Shown here one piece after another: positions 62,210 through 64,000 of a DNA stretch of 64,000 nucleotides. Under the pieces are notes generated by a model. It searched no databases, was not told the DNA's origin, and was given only the letters and a program-made list of their open reading frames with translations. A program made the translations under genes and the position numbers. The DNA is from Clostridia bacterium (GTDB lineage: Bacteria; Bacillota; Clostridia; Oscillospirales; CAG-272). The stretch is from positions 124,001 to 188,000 of the forward strand of contig JAFYLH010000006.1 of NCBI GenBank assembly GCA_017537175.1. Direction: 5' to 3'. Each line of letters begins with the position of its first letter. Position 1 is the stretch's first letter.

Positions 62210-63349
62210 ATGAATCTTAAATTCGGAGAAAATCTTAGAAAATACCGACTTAATGCGGGACTGACACAGGAGCAGCTGGCTGATATATTCGGTGTATCTC
62301 TGCAATCTGTCAGCCGTTGGGAAAACGCTCAAAAAGCATCCTATCCTGATATAGAGCTGTTATGCAGTATAGCCCGCCATTTTGGTGTGAGTGTGGATAC
62401 CCTTTTGGGAAACAACGGTACCCAAAGTGTCGATTGGGGTGAATACGACCGTATGGGATCGGCCGCAGAAAAATATGATTTTTTAATCAAACACAAGAAG
62501 TATGATCCCGACAATCACGACATAGATTGGCAGTTATGCTGGGTTACGACCGAATTGTTGGACGACCCGGCGGCCGTGGAGGCGGGGCTCGCCTCAGCCA
62601 AGCGGCTTTTGAAGGAGTCAAAGAATATACAGTTCAGAAGCGAAGCCGCTACTACACTTCTTGCGTTATGTCCAAAAGAAGAGCTGGATGACTATATTAA
62701 CGAGTATTTCCACGGTAGAACCGGTTCTGTGTACGGACGTCTCAAACTAAGGTGTAATATACGTCGTGATTATGAAATGCTTGAAATACTGCGAAAGGAC
62801 CATCTTATATATCTGATCGAATATTCACTTAGAAGCGATCTTACGGTGTGCGATGAAAACGGAAATGTAGACGATGAAATCGAAATTGAGAAATTTCGTA
62901 TTCAGCTAAAGATATGTGACCTTATATGCGGTATAAATAATCCCCAATATGAAATAATCGGAGACGGCGAGATAGATCTGTGGTCGGGCTACAGAGTAAG
63001 CAGAGGCTTGAGATTGGCAAAGCTCTATTACCGTATAGGCGAAAGCGGCAAGGCAGATAAGATTCTTCTTGAGGTTATTGATTTTATCGAGAAGATATGG
63101 AGTATTCCCGAAGGCACGGTCCTTACGTACCGTTCTCCATTTTTCGATGAAATCGAAGCAAAGGTCGAGTTCCGTGAATATAACAACAAGAAATTTATAA
63201 CCGCGATGCATGATTCCTATTTTTACGTTGAACAGGGTCTTTGGTTCACACCGGAATTATTATACGAGATCATTTCCGATACCGTAAAAGAGCACCCGGA
63301 TAACGAAATACTATCATCGGTTTATCAAAGAATAAAAGCACTTGTGTAA
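62210..63349 (+). CDS. XRE-family regulator with helical-repeat C-terminal domain
   Basis: The start is ATG 62210 (MNLKFGENLRKYRLNAGLTQ), with GGAGG upstream. 379 residues. Residues 5-62 form an XRE HTH (LTQEQLADIFGVSLQSVSRWENA). The remainder is helical and TPR-like, as in many Firmicutes cytoplasmic regulators that sense peptides or protein partners; no known ligand motif. A short G+C-rich patch lies at about 62568-62612, unlike the rest of the gene. It lies 124 bp after the XRE-PolC gene on the same strand with its own promoter, so the two could be related regulators but are not clearly one operon. Confidence 0.8.
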   Translation: MNLKFGENLRKYRLNAGLTQEQLADIFGVSLQSVSRWENAQKASYPDIELLCSIARHFGVSVDTLLGNNGTQSVDWGEYDRMGSAAEKYDFLIKHKKYDPDNHDIDWQLCWVTTELLDDPAAVEAGLASAKRLLKESKNIQFRSEAATTLLALCPKEELDDYINEYFHGRTGSVYGRLKLRCNIRRDYEMLEILRKDHLIYLIEYSLRSDLTVCDENGNVDDEIEIEKFRIQLKICDLICGINNPQYEIIGDGEIDLWSGYRVSRGLRLAKLYYRIGESGKADKILLEVIDFIEKIWSIPEGTVLTYRSPFFDEIEAKVEFREYNNKKFITAMHDSYFYVEQGLWFTPELLYEIISDTVKEHPDNEILSSVYQRIKALV

Positions 63350-63400
63350 AATAAGTCGGGTAAAGAATTAATGTATATGCGAATAATGAACGGTAACACC

Positions 63401-63500
63401 GTAGGGAAGGCAGACCTCTGCCTTCCGAAATTATTATCTATCTACAAATCTTATTCCCATAATCCCAATAAAACGGAAGGCAGGGGTCTGCCTTCCCTAC
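63401..63500. mobile_element. 100-bp MITE-like element with 27-bp terminal inverted repeats
   Basis: Left arm at 63401-63427 (starts GTAGGGAAGGCAGACC) and right arm at 63474-63500 are inverted repeats matching at 26 of 27 positions. Each arm is itself a near-palindrome (GGAAGGCAG / CTGCCTTCC). The 46-bp centre is A+T rich and has no ORF. No clear target-site duplication was seen. Confidence 0.7.
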
Positions 63501-63536
63501 ACAGCTAAACATTAATTTGTCGTAATAAAAGAACAT

Positions 63537-63596
63537 AAAAAACCGCTGTATTTAGGTACTAAATGTACTTAACCACAGCGGTTTTGTTTTATATCA
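63537..63596. terminator. Terminator-like hairpin downstream of folC
   Basis: AACCGCTGT / ACAGCGGTT around a 30-nt loop with its own small stem, followed by TTGTTTTAT on the plus strand. It lies between the convergent XRE gene and folC. Confidence 0.6.
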
Positions 63597-63606
63597 ATTT
63601 AGAAAC

Positions 63607-64000
63607 TTATTTATGCTTTTCAAGTGCGTCAACAAATTCTTTATACATATACAGACTTCCCAAGCCTAAAAGCGGTCTGTTTTCTTTTTTTGAGTCGGAA
63701 TATGCCTTTTCCATAGCTTTATCCATACTCTCAAAGGCATAAGCGGTAACACCCTGCTTTTCAAAGGCTTCTGCGTATTTATCTGCGGGCAGGGAACGGC
63801 TGTTGTCGGGAGTGACGCAGTAGACCTTGTCTGCAATAAGCGCAATACGGGAGGCGATATAATCATAATCCTTATCCGCCATAACTCCGCTTAAAATATT
63901 TATCTTACCCTCAAAAAGCTCCTGTACGGTAGAAACTGCCGCATCCACTCCCTGGGGGTTGTGTCCTCCGTCATAGATGACTGTAGGCTCGCTCGAAAGC
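63607..64000 (-). CDS. folC: Folylpolyglutamate/dihydrofolate synthase (3' part; runs off the right edge)
   Basis: The frame is open to the window end; the visible 130 residues are the C-terminal Mur-ligase-type domain. Seen: TVIYDGGHNPQGVDAAV, matching the conserved YDGAHNP-G block of FolC, then INILSGVMADKDYDYI and LGLGSLYMYKEF at the end. It adds glutamates to folates. The stop is followed by a terminator-like hairpin. Confidence 0.88.
   Translation of the reverse strand, partial: LSSEPTVIYDGGHNPQGVDAAVSTVQELFEGKINILSGVMADKDYDYIASRIALIADKVYCVTPDNSRSLPADKYAEAFEKQGVTAYAFESMDKAMEKAYSDSKKENRPLLGLGSLYMYKEFVDALEKHK

Overview
The window looks like chromosomal DNA of a Gram-positive Clostridia-class bacterium, probably a gut Oscillospiraceae/Ruminococcaceae-type organism. 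The reasons are strong AGGAGG ribosome sites and sigma-A promoters, a SepF-YggT-YlmH-DivIVA division cluster, MocR/PdxR-type regulation, BspA-like leucine-rich repeats, SLH and InlB-type secreted proteins, and many short palindromic intergenic repeats. Species cannot be told from sequence alone. No rRNA, tRNA, CRISPR array, transposase or prophage was seen.

Layout. 1-8.2 kb: a partial zinc-ribbon membrane protein, a lipoprotein, a Tet(M)-like GTPase, a 2[4Fe-4S] ferredoxin, the trmN6-like/rsmI pair, dapA, and divergent queA-miaA. 8.2-20.2 kb: a long plus-strand housekeeping run: HlyD-like membrane protein, yggS, sepF, yggT, ylmH, divIVA, ileS, lspA, an RluD-family synthase, metG, tatD and the TatD-associated radical SAM gene. 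20.2-23 kb: an SGNH-like lipoprotein and an LTA-synthase-family sulfatase. 23.5-29.3 kb (minus): a PfkB sugar kinase, 6-phosphogluconate dehydrogenase, a PHP phosphoesterase and a LarA-family nickel epimerase/racemase, probably an aldonate/sugar-acid operon, then dus. 29.4-34.5 kb: a complete branched-chain amino acid ABC importer (livJHMGF). 34.5-36.6 kb: a degenerate PdxR/MocR regulator beside pdxK. 36.7-41.8 kb: an SLH-anchored cysteine-peptidase-like protein, a MATE exporter and a diacylglycerol-kinase-family protein. 41.8-52.6 kb: a complete Val/Leu/Ile operon (ilvB-ilvN-ilvC-ilvD-leuA-leuC-leuD-leuB-ilvE) behind an Ile/Val/Leu-rich leader peptide and a terminator hairpin. 52.6-64 kb is accessory: an AAA/DUF4143 ATPase islet, a second MATE with a DUF2284 protein, a class I aminotransferase, a BspA-like secreted protein, two XRE regulators, and the 3' part of folC.

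The most unusual gene is at 60667-62085. An N-terminal XRE helix-turn-helix is joined to about 390 residues that match PolC-type DNA polymerase III alpha over several blocks (GS-loop region, zinc knuckle, ISGLSH block, C-terminal KAH block). The first catalytic Asp motif is lost and the fingers region is strongly shortened. It reads as a polymerase core turned into the sensor or effector half of a transcription regulator. I know of no described system of this kind.

Other structure worth attention: four tandem-heptamer arrays, three of which begin inside the stop codon of the preceding gene and are followed by a purine spacer and a strong hairpin; regularly spaced mini-hairpin arrays; a 100-bp MITE-like element with 27-bp terminal inverted repeats; an element with a perfect 17-bp stem; and a 14-bp direct repeat flanking the ATPase promoter at a spacing of about seven helical turns.
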